From Palleronia pelagia (GTDB taxonomy: Bacteria > Pseudomonadota > Alphaproteobacteria > Rhodobacterales > Rhodobacteraceae), in the NCBI RefSeq assembly GCF_900110115.1, contig NZ_FOCM01000007.1, positions 62,001 through 126,000 of the forward strand: DNA of 64,000 nt, in the 5' to 3' direction. The position numbers and the translations under genes were made by a program. The notes under the pieces are model-generated. The model had not been told where the DNA came from and ran no database searches. It saw only the letters and a program-made list of their open reading frames with translations. Numbering within the stretch: the first letter of the stretch is position 1; each line of letters starts with the position of its first letter. Below are positions 50,703 through 59,876 of this stretch, piece by piece.

Positions 50703-52598
50703 ATGACCAGCTACGCCGAGACTTACGCCGCATGGAAGGCAGACCCGGAAGCCTGGTGGATGGAGCAGGCGCGCGCGATCCACTGGGACAGCTTCCCGAC
50801 CCGCGCGCTCGATGACACCGCCAGCCCGATCTACAACTGGTTCGGCGACGGCATCACCAACACCTGCTACAACGCCGTGGACCGTCACGCAGAGGGCGGG
50901 CGCGCCGACCAGCCCGCCCTGATCTGGGACAGCCCCGTGACCGGCCAGAAGAAGACAATCACCTATGCCGAGCTCAAGGAACAATGCGCGCGGCTGGCCG
51001 GCGCGCTGAAGGCGCAGGGGGTCGAGACCGGCGACCGGGTCATCATCTACATGCCCATGGTGCCCGAGGCCGTCGTCGCCATGCTGGCCTGCGCGCGGAT
51101 CGGCGCCATCCACTCGGTCGTGTTCGGCGGCTTCGCCTCAGCCGAGCTGGCGACCCGCATCGACGACGCCAAGCCCAAGGCGATCATCGCGGGATCCTGC
51201 GGGATCGAGCCGTCGCGCACAGTGGCCTACAAGCCGCTGCTGGACGGGGCCATCGACCTGGCCGCCCACAAGCCCGAGTTCTGCATCATCTTCCAGCGCG
51301 AGCAGCTGCGCGCCGACCTGATCGCCGGGCGCGACCTGGACTGGGACGAGGTGCAGGAAGACGTGACGCCCGCCGACTGCGTGCCGGTGCGCGGCGACCA
51401 TCCCTGCTACATCCTCTACACGTCCGGCACGACCGGGCAGCCCAAGGGCGTGGTGCGCGCCACCGGCGGGCACCTCGTTGCGCTGAACTGGACGATGAAG
51501 GCCGTCTACAACGTCGACCCGGGCGAGGTCTTCTGGGCCGCGTCGGACGTGGGCTGGGTCGTCGGCCACAGCTACATCTGCTACGCGCCGCTGATCCACG
51601 GGAACACCTCGGTTGTTTTCGAGGGCAAGCCGGTGGGCACCCCGGACGCCGGCACCTTCTGGCGCGTCATCGAGGAACACGGCGTGAAATCCTTCTTCAC
51701 CGCCCCCACCGCCTTCCGCGCGGTGCGGCGCGAGGATCCGGACGCGACATTCCTGCAAAACCATGACCTGAGCGGATTGCGCGCGATCTACCTCGCCGGC
51801 GAGCGCGCGGACCCCGCCACGATCGAATGGCTCCAGGACAAGACCGGCAAGCCGGTCTACGACCACTGGTGGCAGACCGAAACCGGCTTCCCCATGGTCG
51901 CCAACCCCGTCGGGATCGAACCGCTGCCGGTCAAGATCGGCTCGCCCACCGTGCCGATGCCGGGCTACGACGTGCGCATCCTGGGCGAGGACGGCCAGGA
52001 ATTGCCCGCGGGCGAGCTGGGGGCCATCGCGGTCAAGCTGCCGCTGCCGCCGGGCACGCTGCCGGGCCTGTGGAACGCCGAGGAGCGATTCAAGTCCGCC
52101 TACCTGAACGCCTTCCCCGGCTATTACGAGACCGGCGACGCGGGCCGGAAGGACGAGGATGGCTATATCTGGATCATGGCGCGCACCGATGACGTCATCA
52201 ACGTGGCGGGGCATCGCCTGTCCACCGGCCTGATGGAAGAGGTGCTCGCCACCCATCCCGACGTGGCCGAATGCGCCGTGGTGGGCGTGGCGGACGACCT
52301 TAAAGGTCAGCTGCCCATGGGCTTCCTGACGCTGACGCGCGGGGTCAACCGCGACCACGCCGAGATCTGCCGCGAATGCGTGCAGCTGGTACGCGACAAG
52401 ATCGGCCCGGTCGCCGCCTTCAAGCTGGCGGTGGTGGTCGAACGCCTGCCCAAGACGCGGTCCGGCAAGACGCTGCGTGCGACCATGGCCAAGCTCGCCG
52501 ACGGCGACAACGTGAAGGTGCCCGCCACCATCGACGACCCCGCGATCCTGGATGAGTTGCGCGAGCGTATCGCGGACCTGGGCTACCCGAAGACCTGA
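50703..52598 (+). CDS. prpE: Propionyl-CoA synthetase
   Basis: A 631-residue AMP-forming ligase of the acetyl/propionyl-CoA synthetase family. P-loop ILYTSGTTGQPKGVVRATGG near 237, motif HWWQTETGFPM near 385, YYETGDAGRKDEDGYIWIMAR near 480, and the acetylatable Lys in KTRSGKTLRATMA near 590. The ASDVGWVVGHSYICYAPLIHG block and IPVGxxxP-like features favour PrpE over Acs. It makes propionyl-CoA (and acetyl-CoA more slowly) for entry into methylmalonyl-CoA or methylcitrate routes; none of those genes is in view. Confidence 0.93.
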   Translation: MTSYAETYAAWKADPEAWWMEQARAIHWDSFPTRALDDTASPIYNWFGDGITNTCYNAVDRHAEGGRADQPALIWDSPVTGQKKTITYAELKEQCARLAGALKAQGVETGDRVIIYMPMVPEAVVAMLACARIGAIHSVVFGGFASAELATRIDDAKPKAIIAGSCGIEPSRTVAYKPLLDGAIDLAAHKPEFCIIFQREQLRADLIAGRDLDWDEVQEDVTPADCVPVRGDHPCYILYTSGTTGQPKGVVRATGGHLVALNWTMKAVYNVDPGEVFWAASDVGWVVGHSYICYAPLIHGNTSVVFEGKPVGTPDAGTFWRVIEEHGVKSFFTAPTAFRAVRREDPDATFLQNHDLSGLRAIYLAGERADPATIEWLQDKTGKPVYDHWWQTETGFPMVANPVGIEPLPVKIGSPTVPMPGYDVRILGEDGQELPAGELGAIAVKLPLPPGTLPGLWNAEERFKSAYLNAFPGYYETGDAGRKDEDGYIWIMARTDDVINVAGHRLSTGLMEEVLATHPDVAECAVVGVADDLKGQLPMGFLTLTRGVNRDHAEICRECVQLVRDKIGPVAAFKLAVVVERLPKTRSGKTLRATMAKLADGDNVKVPATIDDPAILDELRERIADLGYPKT

Positions 52599-52657
52599 TC
52601 ACCTCGGGCCATCGGCGCAGGCCGGTGGCCCGCTCTCTCGCGCAAGCCCCTGCCGGA

Positions 52658-53278
52658 CTACCGGCAGTACGGTCCCGACCGATAGCTGGCCGTGTCGAAG
52701 TGGAAGTGGTCCTGGTGGAACCGGTCGGACTCAGGCCCCAGCACCGTGCCGAACGGACCGCAGGCCCCGCCGTGCAACCGGCGCAAAAGCCGCCCGCGGC
52801 GGTAGGTCGACCAGTGATCCAACACCGAGATCCGTTCGCCATCCCTGAGGCCGATGGCCGAGATGTCGATGGCCCGCCCGCGCCCGTGCTCGGAGATCCG
52901 CGCGCCGGACTGGTTGTTGCGGGTGCGGCAGGCGTAATGCGCGGCAACGTCCAGCGAACTCAGGCCCCCGCCGCGCCGCCCGACCGCGGGCTTGGCCACG
53001 TCGTCGACCCAGACCCGCAGGGACCGCGCGGCCGAACAATCCAGCAGCGCCGATTGCGACAGGACAACGCCCGCAACGCTGCTGACACGCACGGGGCTCT
53101 CGATGCCGCAAGCCCCCGCGCCGCCCACCGGTTCGGCCAGCTGGCCGCGAATGGCGGGATCACCGCACAGCGCCTGGCCCGGAAGGGACGCCGCGTCCCG
53201 GCTGGCCAGGTGGATCATGCGGCTGCCGCAGCTGCCCAGAACCAGCAGCGCGGTCAAAGCCAACAGGACACGTCTCAT
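52658..53278 (-). CDS. Extensin-like lipoprotein
   Basis: A 206-residue exported protein with a lipobox (LVLGSC near 18-19). The main part is an extensin-like C-terminal domain (PF06904): ISEHGRGRAIDISAIGLRDG and RFHQDHFHFDTASY. The HG-x5-D and DHFH arrangement equals the zinc ligands of the LAS peptidases (M15, D-Ala-D-Ala carboxypeptidase type), so a role in cell-wall peptide cleavage is likely. Four Cys may form disulfides. ATG overlaps the tyrosine-pathway dehydrogenase stop (ATGA). Confidence 0.9.
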   Translation of the reverse strand: MRRVLLALTALLVLGSCGSRMIHLASRDAASLPGQALCGDPAIRGQLAEPVGGAGACGIESPVRVSSVAGVVLSQSALLDCSAARSLRVWVDDVAKPAVGRRGGGLSSLDVAAHYACRTRNNQSGARISEHGRGRAIDISAIGLRDGERISVLDHWSTYRRGRLLRRLHGGACGPFGTVLGPESDRFHQDHFHFDTASYRSGPYCR

Positions 53279-54198
53279 CGCTTGCCTCCCCCGCGGCCGA
53301 AGTCCGGCGTCGCGGTATCCTGTCCCGCATCGATGATGCCGCGCCGGATCGCCCGGGTGCGGGTGAAATAGTCGTGAAGCATCTCGCCATCGCCGGTGCG
53401 GATGGCGCGTTGCAGGGCGAAAAGCTCCTCGGTGAAGCGGCCCAGGATTTCCAGTGTCGCGTCCTTGTTGGTCAGGAACACGTCGCGCCACATGGTCGGG
53501 TCGCTGGCCGCGATCCGGGTGAAGTCGCGGAAGCCGGCGGCCGAGTACTTGATGACCTCGCTGTCGGTGACGCGGCGCAGGTCATCGGCCACGCCCACCA
53601 TGGTGTAGGCGATCAGGTGTGGCGTGTGGCTGGTCACGGCCAGGACAAGGTCGTGGTGATCGGCATCCATGACCTCGACCCGCGCGCCCATCTCGGTCCA
53701 GAGCCTGGCCAGCCGGGCGATGGCGTCGGGGTCGGCCCCGTCGTCGATGAGCAGGGTGAAGCGGTTCTCGAAAAGCTCGGCAAAGCCTGCCTCGGGGCCC
53801 GATTGCTCGGTCCCGGCAAGGGGGTGGCCCGGGATGAAGTGGATGCCGTCGGGCATGTGCGGGGCCACGGCGTCGATAACGGCGCGCTTGACCGAGCCCA
53901 CGTCGGTGACGGTGGCGCCCGGCGCCAGGTGTGGCGCGATCTCGATGGCGATGGTCTCCATCGCGCCGACGGGAACGCACAGGACCACGAGGTCGGCATC
54001 CTCCACGGCCTCGGCCGCCGTCTCGCACACGCGGTCGCACAGGCCGCGCTTCAACGCGACCCCGCGCGTGGCGGCGGTGCGGGCGGTGCCCACGATCTCG
54101 CCCGCGAGGCCCGCGCGCTTCATGGCCAGCGCCATGGAGCCCGCGATCAGCCCCAGCCCGATCAGCGCGACCCGTTCGTAGACCGGCGGATGGCTCAC
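53275..54198 (-). CDS. Prephenate/arogenate dehydrogenase family protein
   Basis: A 307-residue NAD(P) dehydrogenase of tyrosine synthesis. [21 protein letters not shown] near 8-28 is the dinucleotide fold, [18 protein letters not shown] near 125 holds the catalytic His, and [13 protein letters not shown] follows. There is no chorismate mutase or ACT domain. Whether prephenate, arogenate or both are used (tyrA or tyrC) cannot be told. GTG start overlaps the hisC stop as GTGA. Coupling of hisC, this gene and the extensin-like gene is conserved-looking, as HisC-type enzymes often transaminate prephenate or hydroxyphenylpyruvate too. Confidence 0.93.
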   Translation of the reverse strand: MSHPPVYERVALIGLGLIAGSMALAMKRAGLAGEIVGTARTAATRGVALKRGLCDRVCETAAEAVEDADLVVLCVPVGAMETIAIEIAPHLAPGATVTDVGSVKRAVIDAVAPHMPDGIHFIPGHPLAGTEQSGPEAGFAELFENRFTLLIDDGADPDAIARLARLWTEMGARVEVMDADHHDLVLAVTSHTPHLIAYTMVGVADDLRRVTDSEVIKYSAAGFRDFTRIAASDPTMWRDVFLTNKDATLEILGRFTEELFALQRAIRTGDGEMLHDYFTRTRAIRRGIIDAGQDTATPDFGRGGGKR

Positions 54199-55283
54199 CC
54201 GTCCTGGCCCTTGAACTGCCCGATGGAATGGACGACCCGGCGGCACGACGCCTCGTCGCCCACGGTGATGCGCAGGCAATTGGGCAGCTTGTAGCCCGCC
54301 ACCTTGCGCACCAGCAGCCCGTCGGCGCGCAGATGCGCCTCGCAGGCATCGGCCTCGTCGGCGTTGTCGAAGCGCGCCAGAACGAAATTCGCGGTCGAGG
54401 TGTCGGACATGACGCCGATCTCGGCCAGCGCCTTGGCCATCCAGGTGCGCATGCGGGCATTCTCGGCGCGCGAGCGGTCGACGAATTCCCGGTCGCGCAC
54501 GGCGGCCTCGGCGGCGGCCAGCTGCGCCTCGCCCAAGTTGAAGGGGCCGCGCACCCGATTCAGCACGTCGATCACGTGGGCCGGTCCATAGGCCCAGCCG
54601 ACCCGCAGGCCGCCCAGCCCGTAGATCTTCGAGAAGGTGCGCGTCATCACGACATTCTCGCGCTTGTCCACCAGCTTGGCGCCGCCATCGTAGCCGTCGA
54701 CATACTCGGCATAGGCGCCGTCCAGCACCAGCAGCACATGATCGGGCAGCTCGGCCGCAAGGCGGCCCATCTCGTTGCTGCCCAGCATGGTGCCGGTGGG
54801 ATTGGCCGGGTTGGCGACGAAGACCAGACGGGTGCGGAAGCTCACGGCGTCGAGGATGGCGTCCACGTCGACCTTGCGCTCGTGCTCGGGGACCTCGATC
54901 GGCGTGGCGCCCGAGGCCAGCGTGCTGATGCGGTACATGGCGAAGCCGTGCTCGGTGTGGATCACCTCGGTGCCGGGACCGGTATAGGCCTGGCAGATCA
55001 TGTGGATGATCTCGTCGCTGCCCGCGCCGCAGATGATGCGCGCGGGGTCCAGGTGGTGCACCTCGCCGATGGCCTGGCGCAGGCTCATGTGGTCGGTGGA
55101 CGGGTAGCGGTGCAGCAGGTGCGCGGTCTTGCGCAGCGCCTCGCGCGCCGACTCGGGCGGGCCCAGCGGGTTCTCGTTCGACGACAGCTTGACCACGTCG
55201 CTGACGCCCTCGGCATGGCTCGCCCCGCCCTGGTAGGGCGCGATTTCCATGATGCCGGCCTTGGGCTCGATGGCGTGTGTCAT
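54195..55283 (-). CDS. hisC: Histidinol-phosphate (or aromatic) aminotransferase
   Basis: A 362-residue PLP enzyme of fold type [20 protein letters not shown] near 32-50 opens it, the PLP Lys is in [20 protein letters not shown] near 215-234, [10 protein letters not shown] holds the Asn and the Arg near the end binds the carboxylate. It serves histidine synthesis; the overlapping dehydrogenase of the tyrosine route suggests that it may also act as aromatic aminotransferase. AAGGA precedes the ATG at 55283; an in-frame start nine codons upstream is less supported. Confidence 0.94.
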   Translation of the reverse strand: MTHAIEPKAGIMEIAPYQGGASHAEGVSDVVKLSSNENPLGPPESAREALRKTAHLLHRYPSTDHMSLRQAIGEVHHLDPARIICGAGSDEIIHMICQAYTGPGTEVIHTEHGFAMYRISTLASGATPIEVPEHERKVDVDAILDAVSFRTRLVFVANPANPTGTMLGSNEMGRLAAELPDHVLLVLDGAYAEYVDGYDGGAKLVDKRENVVMTRTFSKIYGLGGLRVGWAYGPAHVIDVLNRVRGPFNLGEAQLAAAEAAVRDREFVDRSRAENARMRTWMAKALAEIGVMSDTSTANFVLARFDNADEADACEAHLRADGLLVRKVAGYKLPNCLRITVGDEASCRRVVHSIGQFKGQDG

Positions 55284-55483
55284 TGTGGCTGTCCTTCCCG
55301 TGTCCCGCACCTTCTAGCGTTGCGGTCCGAGCCTGACCAGACGCGTTTGGACGCGGGTCGGGAATTGAGTTTTTGGGAAACAGTGAGGCCCCGCCGGGAC
55401 CCTGCGGCTGACCGCCGGCTGGCGGTGCCGGCGCGAAGGATCCCCGGTGCCTCGTCCCGGAACACGCGGCGCGATGGCGGACA

Positions 55484-55516
55484 CGAAAAAGGCCGCCCCC
55501 GGCGGGACGGCCCTTG
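55484..55516 (-). terminator. Rho-independent terminator of rpsD
   Basis: On the minus strand GGGCCGTCCC pairs with GGGGGCGGCC (one G-U pair), followed by TTTTT. It starts about 24 bases after the rpsD stop and isolates rpsD from hisC, which has the same direction. Confidence 0.8.
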
Positions 55517-55539
55517 GAAATTCTTCGGTCTTCGCGCCC

Positions 55540-56160
55540 TTAGTTCTGGGCGTAGAATTCGATGACCAGGTTCGGTTCCATCTGCACCGGGTAGGGCACA
55601 TCGCCCAGGCTGGGCACGCGGGTGAAGGTGGCGGTCATCTTCGAGTGATCGACGTCCAGGTAGTCGGGAACGTCACGCTCGGGCAGGCCGGCGGCTTCCA
55701 GCACCGAGGCGAGCTGCTTCGACTTCTGGCGCACCTCGACCACGTCGCCTTCCTTGACGCGGTAGGAGGGGATGTTCACGCGCTTGCCGTTCACCAGCAC
55801 GTGGCCATGGTTCACGAACTGGCGCGCGGCGAAGACGGTCGCCACGAACTTGGCGCGATAGACGACGGCGTCCAGGCGCTGCTCCAGCAGGCCGATGAGG
55901 ATCTCACCGGTGTCGCCGCGGCGACGCTCGGCTTCGGCATAGATGCGGCGGAACTGCTTCTCGGTCAGGTCGCCGTAGTAGCCCTTGAGCTTCTGCTTGG
56001 CGCGCAGCTGGATGCCGAAGTCGGACATCTTGCCCTTGCGGCGCTGGCCGTGCTGGCCGGGGCCGTATTCGCGGCGGTTCACCGGCGACTTGGGGCGACC
56101 CCAGATGTTTTCGCCCATGCGGCGGTCGATCTTGTACTTGGCAGACGTGCGTTTGGTCAC
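55540..56160 (-). CDS. rpsD: 30S ribosomal protein S4
   Basis: A 206-residue S4, primary 16S rRNA binding protein of the small subunit. The basic N-domain ([39 protein letters not shown]) and the S4 RNA-binding domain ([40 protein letters not shown]) are plain. No zinc-binding Cys are present (C-minus type). Start is GTG. It is a single-gene unit with its own promoter, a leader of about 100 bases and a terminator, apart from the other ribosomal protein operons. Confidence 0.98.
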   Translation of the reverse strand: MTKRTSAKYKIDRRMGENIWGRPKSPVNRREYGPGQHGQRRKGKMSDFGIQLRAKQKLKGYYGDLTEKQFRRIYAEAERRRGDTGEILIGLLEQRLDAVVYRAKFVATVFAARQFVNHGHVLVNGKRVNIPSYRVKEGDVVEVRQKSKQLASVLEAAGLPERDVPDYLDVDHSKMTATFTRVPSLGDVPYPVQMEPNLVIEFYAQN

Positions 56161-56169
56161 GGCTGATCT

Positions 56170-56189
56170 CCTTTTGTCATGTCAAAAGG
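56170..56189 (-). promoter_or_regulatory. Hairpin over the rpsD ribosome binding site
   Basis: On the mRNA CCUUUUG, six bases, CAAAAGG: a perfect 7-bp stem whose 3' arm runs into AAAGGAG, the Shine-Dalgarno sequence of rpsD, about ten bases before the GTG. When formed it would hide the binding site. S4 represses its own synthesis through leader RNA in other bacteria, so this is a reasonable place for such control. Confidence 0.5.
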
Positions 56190-56269
56190 GCGTTGTCCTT
56201 TGCCTTGGGAGCATTCCCGCCGCCGACAGGCATCCCCTCGCGGGGGCCACCAACACCAATGAGCGGCGG

Positions 56270-56297
56270 CTTATACGCGCCCTGCGGACAGTGTCAA
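56270..56297 (-). promoter_or_regulatory. Strong promoter of rpsD
   Basis: On the minus strand TTGACA, 16 bases, TATAAG: the best sigma-70 match seen in the window. It lies in the last bases of the Hint gene; the TAA stop codon of that gene is part of the -10 box. Predicted start near 56263, giving an rpsD leader of about 100 bases. Confidence 0.75.
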
Positions 56298-57359
56298 TGC
56301 GTCCGACCGGGCGCCTTGCAGAAGGATCGCGGCCTCGGCTGGACCTAGCGTGCGGCGGGCCAGATCGCCGTAGCTTTCGGGGTTGGCGGGAAGTCCCGGA
56401 ACGGCCCGTTCCAGCGCAATCCGGTCAGCGGGCGCCAGCGCGTCGAGATCCGCGTCGGCGGGGTGAAAGCTCTCGGACGCGATCCCGTTGGCGAAGATCA
56501 CCTGGTGGCGCTCCATCAGAATGTGGACATAGCGCACCGACCGCGAGGAATGGTCGACCAGGATCGTCCGGTCGTTCACCAGGTCGCGCGCGGCGACCAG
56601 GACCTCGGGCGTGTTGAACAAGTCGCGCGCCGCCTGCCCGCCCACAAGGATGCGGTGCCGGGGCGACACCAGCAGGTCGCCATCGGGCATCCCGTCTGCC
56701 ATGGCGTGGGCACGCAGGCGGACGGGGCGCAGATGCGGCGCGGCCGCCAGCCGCGCGCCCGACAGGGTCGTCTCGCCGACCCACAGGATCTCTTGCGCCC
56801 CGTCGTCGCGGGTCATGATCCGATCGCCCGCGCCAAGGTCTTCTACCGGACGGTATCCATCCGGCGTCAGCAACGTCGTCCCGGCGGTGAAGCAGATCAC
56901 CCTAGGATCGGGCCGCATCAGCCGCGACGGGGAGGGTTCTGGCGCACGGACGACCCAGAGATCGCGGCCGCGCGGCGGCAGGGAACCCTGCGCCATCAGA
57001 AGCGGCTGCGCCGCAAGCGCCGTTTCTATCAGGGCGAGACGCCAGACCTGGCGTCCGTCAGTGACCGTGAAGGCACGGTCGGGGTCGAGATGCGCCGCCT
57101 CGGGGTCCAGTGGTTCACCGATATCGACAGCCGCGCGCCGCAGCATGCGATGCGCAGCTCGCGCCGCGCGCCGCCCGAGATCAGCTTGTCCTTCATGGCC
57201 CCTGAGGACCAGTATATGGTTCGTGTCGTCAACGCACACCGCCTCGCCGGTCCATGACCAGCATGCTCCGGCCAAAAGCGCCGTGGGTGGCGGCGCTCGA
57301 AGCCCGTCGAGTTCCGTTTGCGACCAAGCGATGACGAACGTGCCCTTGGCTATCGTCAC
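56271..57359 (-). CDS. Hint-domain protein with intact catalytic motif
   Basis: A 362-residue protein. The first 150 residues are a variable domain with no recognised family. A Hint_2 domain follows from about 155: ICFTAGTTLLTPDGYRPVED, then LGAGDRIMTRDDGAQEILWVG, and SPRHRILVGGQAARDLF near 232. The Cys in CFTAGT is in the place of the intein/hedgehog nucleophile and the His of SPRHR in the block F place, so self-cleavage is possible. The family is common in Rhodobacterales, often on secreted or surface proteins, with unknown role. Start is GTG. The rpsD promoter lies in its 3' end. Confidence 0.88.
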   Translation of the reverse strand: MTIAKGTFVIAWSQTELDGLRAPPPTALLAGACWSWTGEAVCVDDTNHILVLRGHEGQADLGRRAARAAHRMLRRAAVDIGEPLDPEAAHLDPDRAFTVTDGRQVWRLALIETALAAQPLLMAQGSLPPRGRDLWVVRAPEPSPSRLMRPDPRVICFTAGTTLLTPDGYRPVEDLGAGDRIMTRDDGAQEILWVGETTLSGARLAAAPHLRPVRLRAHAMADGMPDGDLLVSPRHRILVGGQAARDLFNTPEVLVAARDLVNDRTILVDHSSRSVRYVHILMERHQVIFANGIASESFHPADADLDALAPADRIALERAVPGLPANPESYGDLARRTLGPAEAAILLQGARSDALTLSAGRV

Positions 57360-57590
57360 GTTCCGGCCTGCCTCTGTCTTTTCCGCGCTTTTTGCGCGTG
57401 TTATCCGGTGACCTTAACACGGACCACGTCAGCCGGTGCCATTGTCATTTGACATTGCGGCAGCCTGTGGCCGACGCCCCACAATCGCCTTTGGCGTGCG
57501 AGGCTTTCCCCCTTGGACCCGCGGGGGCCTCCGGGCTATCTGCGGGATCGAGGGGAGCCCCGCTACGGGGCATCGGACGGGAGAGTTTCG

Positions 57591-58436
57591 ATGGAAAAAT
57601 GCGAGACGAAGACAAGCCTGCGCAGCTTTCGCGCGGCATTGCCCGGGACGGTGGGGCTGGTGCCGACCATGGGCGCGCTCCACGAGGGGCACCTGAGCCT
57701 GGTGCGCCGCGCCCGGGCCGAGAACGACCACGTGATCGCCACCATCTTCGTGAATCCCACGCAGTTCGGACCCAACGAGGATCTCGACACCTATCCCCGC
57801 GCGGCCGAGGCCGACCTTGCGCTCTTGCGGGCCGAGGGCGTCGACGCCGTCTTCACCCCCGCCCCGGCCGAGATGTACCACCCCGACGCGCAGACCGTCG
57901 TCGAGACCACGCAGCTGGCGAAGATCCTGATCGGTCGCCTGCGGCCCGGCCATTTCCGGGGCGTGGCCACGGTGGTCACGAAGCTGTTCAACATCTGCCA
58001 GCCCGACGCCGCCTATTTCGGCGAGAAGGACTACCAGCAGTTGCAGGTGATCCGCACCATGGTGCGCGACCTCGACATCCCCGTGCGCATCGAGGGCGTG
58101 CCCACCATGCGCGAGGCCGACGGGCTGGCCATGTCGTCGCGCAACCTGCGCCTGACGCCCGAGGCGCGGGCCGCGGCCCCTGCCCTGCATGCCGCGCTGT
58201 CGGCCGTCCAGGGACGACCCGGCCTGTCGGTGGGGCGGATGCGCAAGCTTCTGCGCGAGATCCTGGAGCGGGCCGAAGGCGCCGAGATCGCGTCGATCGA
58301 CATCCGCGACGCCGCGACCCTGGCCCCCGTGACCGGCACGCCCGATGAGCCGGTCGTGGTGCTTCTGGCCGTTCGCTTCGGTCCCGTGCTACTGATCGAC
58401 AACCGCGTCATAGCCCCCGTGAAGGACCGCCCATGA
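57591..58436 (+). CDS. panC: Pantothenate synthetase
   Basis: A 281-residue ATP-dependent ligase that joins pantoate to beta-alanine. [17 protein letters not shown] near 29-45 holds the HIGH-type motif, [19 protein letters not shown] near 62-80 binds pantoate, [19 protein letters not shown] near 144 and the MSSRN loop (KMSKS equivalent) near 182 are present. The chosen ATG has only a weak site (GGGAGAG 12 bases away); in-frame starts upstream exist. It overlaps panB by four bases. Confidence 0.96.
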   Translation: MEKCETKTSLRSFRAALPGTVGLVPTMGALHEGHLSLVRRARAENDHVIATIFVNPTQFGPNEDLDTYPRAAEADLALLRAEGVDAVFTPAPAEMYHPDAQTVVETTQLAKILIGRLRPGHFRGVATVVTKLFNICQPDAAYFGEKDYQQLQVIRTMVRDLDIPVRIEGVPTMREADGLAMSSRNLRLTPEARAAAPALHAALSAVQGRPGLSVGRMRKLLREILERAEGAEIASIDIRDAATLAPVTGTPDEPVVVLLAVRFGPVLLIDNRVIAPVKDRP

Positions 58437-59266
58437 GCTCAGAGCCGCAAAAGCCCGTCCGCCGCATCACCGCGCCGCAGATCGCCGCCCGCAAGGGGGG
58501 CGAGCCCATCGTTTCGCTGACCTCGTACCACGCGCACACCGCGGCGATCGTGGACAAGCACGCCGATTTCATCCTGGTGGGCGACAGCCTGGGGATGGTG
58601 ATGCACGGGATGGAGACGACCGTGGGCGTGCCCATGGACCTGATGATCATGCATGGCCGCGCCGTGGTGCGCGGCACCCAGCGGGCGCTGATCGTCGTCG
58701 ACATGCCCTTCGGCAGCTACGAGGAAAGCCCCAACGTGGCCTTCCGCAACGCCGCCACGATCATGAAGGAAACCCAGTGCGGCGCGGTCAAGCTTGAAGG
58801 CGGCGCGCGCATGGCCGAAACCATCCACTTCCTCACCCAGCGCGGTATCCCGGTGATGGCCCATATCGGCCTGACCCCGCAATCCAGCCACACGCTGGGC
58901 GGCTTCAAGACGCAAGGCCGGGACGAGGACAGCTGGCCCCTGCACATCCAAGACGCTAAGGCGGTAGCCGAGGCCGGCGCCTTCGCCCTGGTCGTCGAGG
59001 GCGTGGTCGAGCCGCTGGCCGACCAGATCACCCAGGCCGTGGACATCCCGACCATCGGCATCGGCGCGTCGAAGAACTGCGACGGGCAGATCCTGGTACT
59101 GGAGGACATGCTGGGCCTGGGCGACCGCCCGCCGAAATTCGTGAAGGTCTACGGCAACCTCGGCGCCGAGATCGAACGCGCGGTGTCGGCCTACGCGGGC
59201 GAGGTGCGCGACCGCAGCTTCCCCACCGACGACCAGGTCTACAAGACCAAGCCGCCGCAGGGCTGA
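58433..59266 (+). CDS. panB: 3-methyl-2-oxobutanoate hydroxymethyltransferase
   Basis: A 277-residue TIM-barrel enzyme that makes ketopantoate from ketoisovalerate and methylene-THF. [20 protein letters not shown] and [20 protein letters not shown] contain the metal and substrate residues; [20 protein letters not shown] and [20 protein letters not shown] follow, and the catalytic Glu is in [15 protein letters not shown] overlaps the panC stop (ATGA), the usual coupled order panC-panB here. Confidence 0.97.
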   Translation: MSSEPQKPVRRITAPQIAARKGGEPIVSLTSYHAHTAAIVDKHADFILVGDSLGMVMHGMETTVGVPMDLMIMHGRAVVRGTQRALIVVDMPFGSYEESPNVAFRNAATIMKETQCGAVKLEGGARMAETIHFLTQRGIPVMAHIGLTPQSSHTLGGFKTQGRDEDSWPLHIQDAKAVAEAGAFALVVEGVVEPLADQITQAVDIPTIGIGASKNCDGQILVLEDMLGLGDRPPKFVKVYGNLGAEIERAVSAYAGEVRDRSFPTDDQVYKTKPPQG

Positions 59267-59293
59267 TTGACCGGACGGCGACCGCACTAGGTT
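59267..59293 (+). promoter_or_regulatory. Promoter candidate for the lipoprotein gene
   Basis: TTGACC at 59267-59272 and CTAGGTTT around 59287-59294, with a spacer of 15 to 17 depending on which hexamer is taken as the -10 box. It begins at the base after the panB stop and stands about 35 bases before the lipoprotein ATG. Confidence 0.4.
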
Positions 59294-59328
59294 TACCCGG
59301 GCTAACGACTGATGACCCGGGAGGCCTT

Positions 59329-59844
59329 ATGTATCGACGTTCTTTCCTTGCCCTCGCTTCTGCCGCGACCCTGTCGGCCTGTGTACCCGGCCCGCGCGCC
59401 AACCCGCTCAGCCGGGCCGAGGCGCGCAACCTGCGCTTCAACGACATCACCGTGAACACCGGCGGCACCGCCTACCTGACGAACGCGGCGGGCGAGTATC
59501 GCAACCAGCTGGCGCCCACGCTCGAAGCCGAGCTCAGGCAGGAATTCAGCGACCGGATCGGCGCCGACGGCACCGCGCAGATCATCGTGGACATCTCGCG
59601 CCTGAACCTCGCCGACAGCTTCCGCACCGCCACCGGCGGCGATCAATCGCGGCTGACCGGATCGGTGCGGATCGTCACCGGCGGCGCAACGGTGGCGAGC
59701 TACCCGCTCGACGTGACGGCCGGCGAAGCCGCCGAGACGCGCACCGGCGTGCTGATCGGCGCCGCGATCAACTCGCGCGCGCGATTCTTCCGCCGCCTGA
59801 CCGACAGTTTCGCCGCCGAGACCTATCAGCTGGTCACCGCCTGA
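59329..59844 (+). CDS. Lipoprotein of unknown function, Tat-like signal
   Basis: A 171-residue protein starting MYRRSFLALASAATLSACVPG: twin Arg followed by FL, a hydrophobic stretch and the lipobox LSAC with the lipidated Cys at 18. The mature part is beta-rich with one helix ending LAPTLEAELRQEFSDRIG and the strands AQIIVDISRLNLADS and GSVRIVTGGATVASYPLDV, a build that recalls LptE/DUF-type lipoproteins or a SIMPL-like fold, but I recognise no family. GGGAGG precedes the ATG. Confidence 0.85.
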   Translation: MYRRSFLALASAATLSACVPGPRANPLSRAEARNLRFNDITVNTGGTAYLTNAAGEYRNQLAPTLEAELRQEFSDRIGADGTAQIIVDISRLNLADSFRTATGGDQSRLTGSVRIVTGGATVASYPLDVTAGEAAETRTGVLIGAAINSRARFFRRLTDSFAAETYQLVTA

Positions 59845-59876
59845 TCCGATCCGCCAGCGGGCGCGGGCGCACTGCC

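Noticed and set aside
57449-57454. TTGACA upstream of panC as a promoter -35 box
   Set aside because: No acceptable -10 box stands 15-19 bases downstream; the next AT-rich hexamer is 26 bases away.
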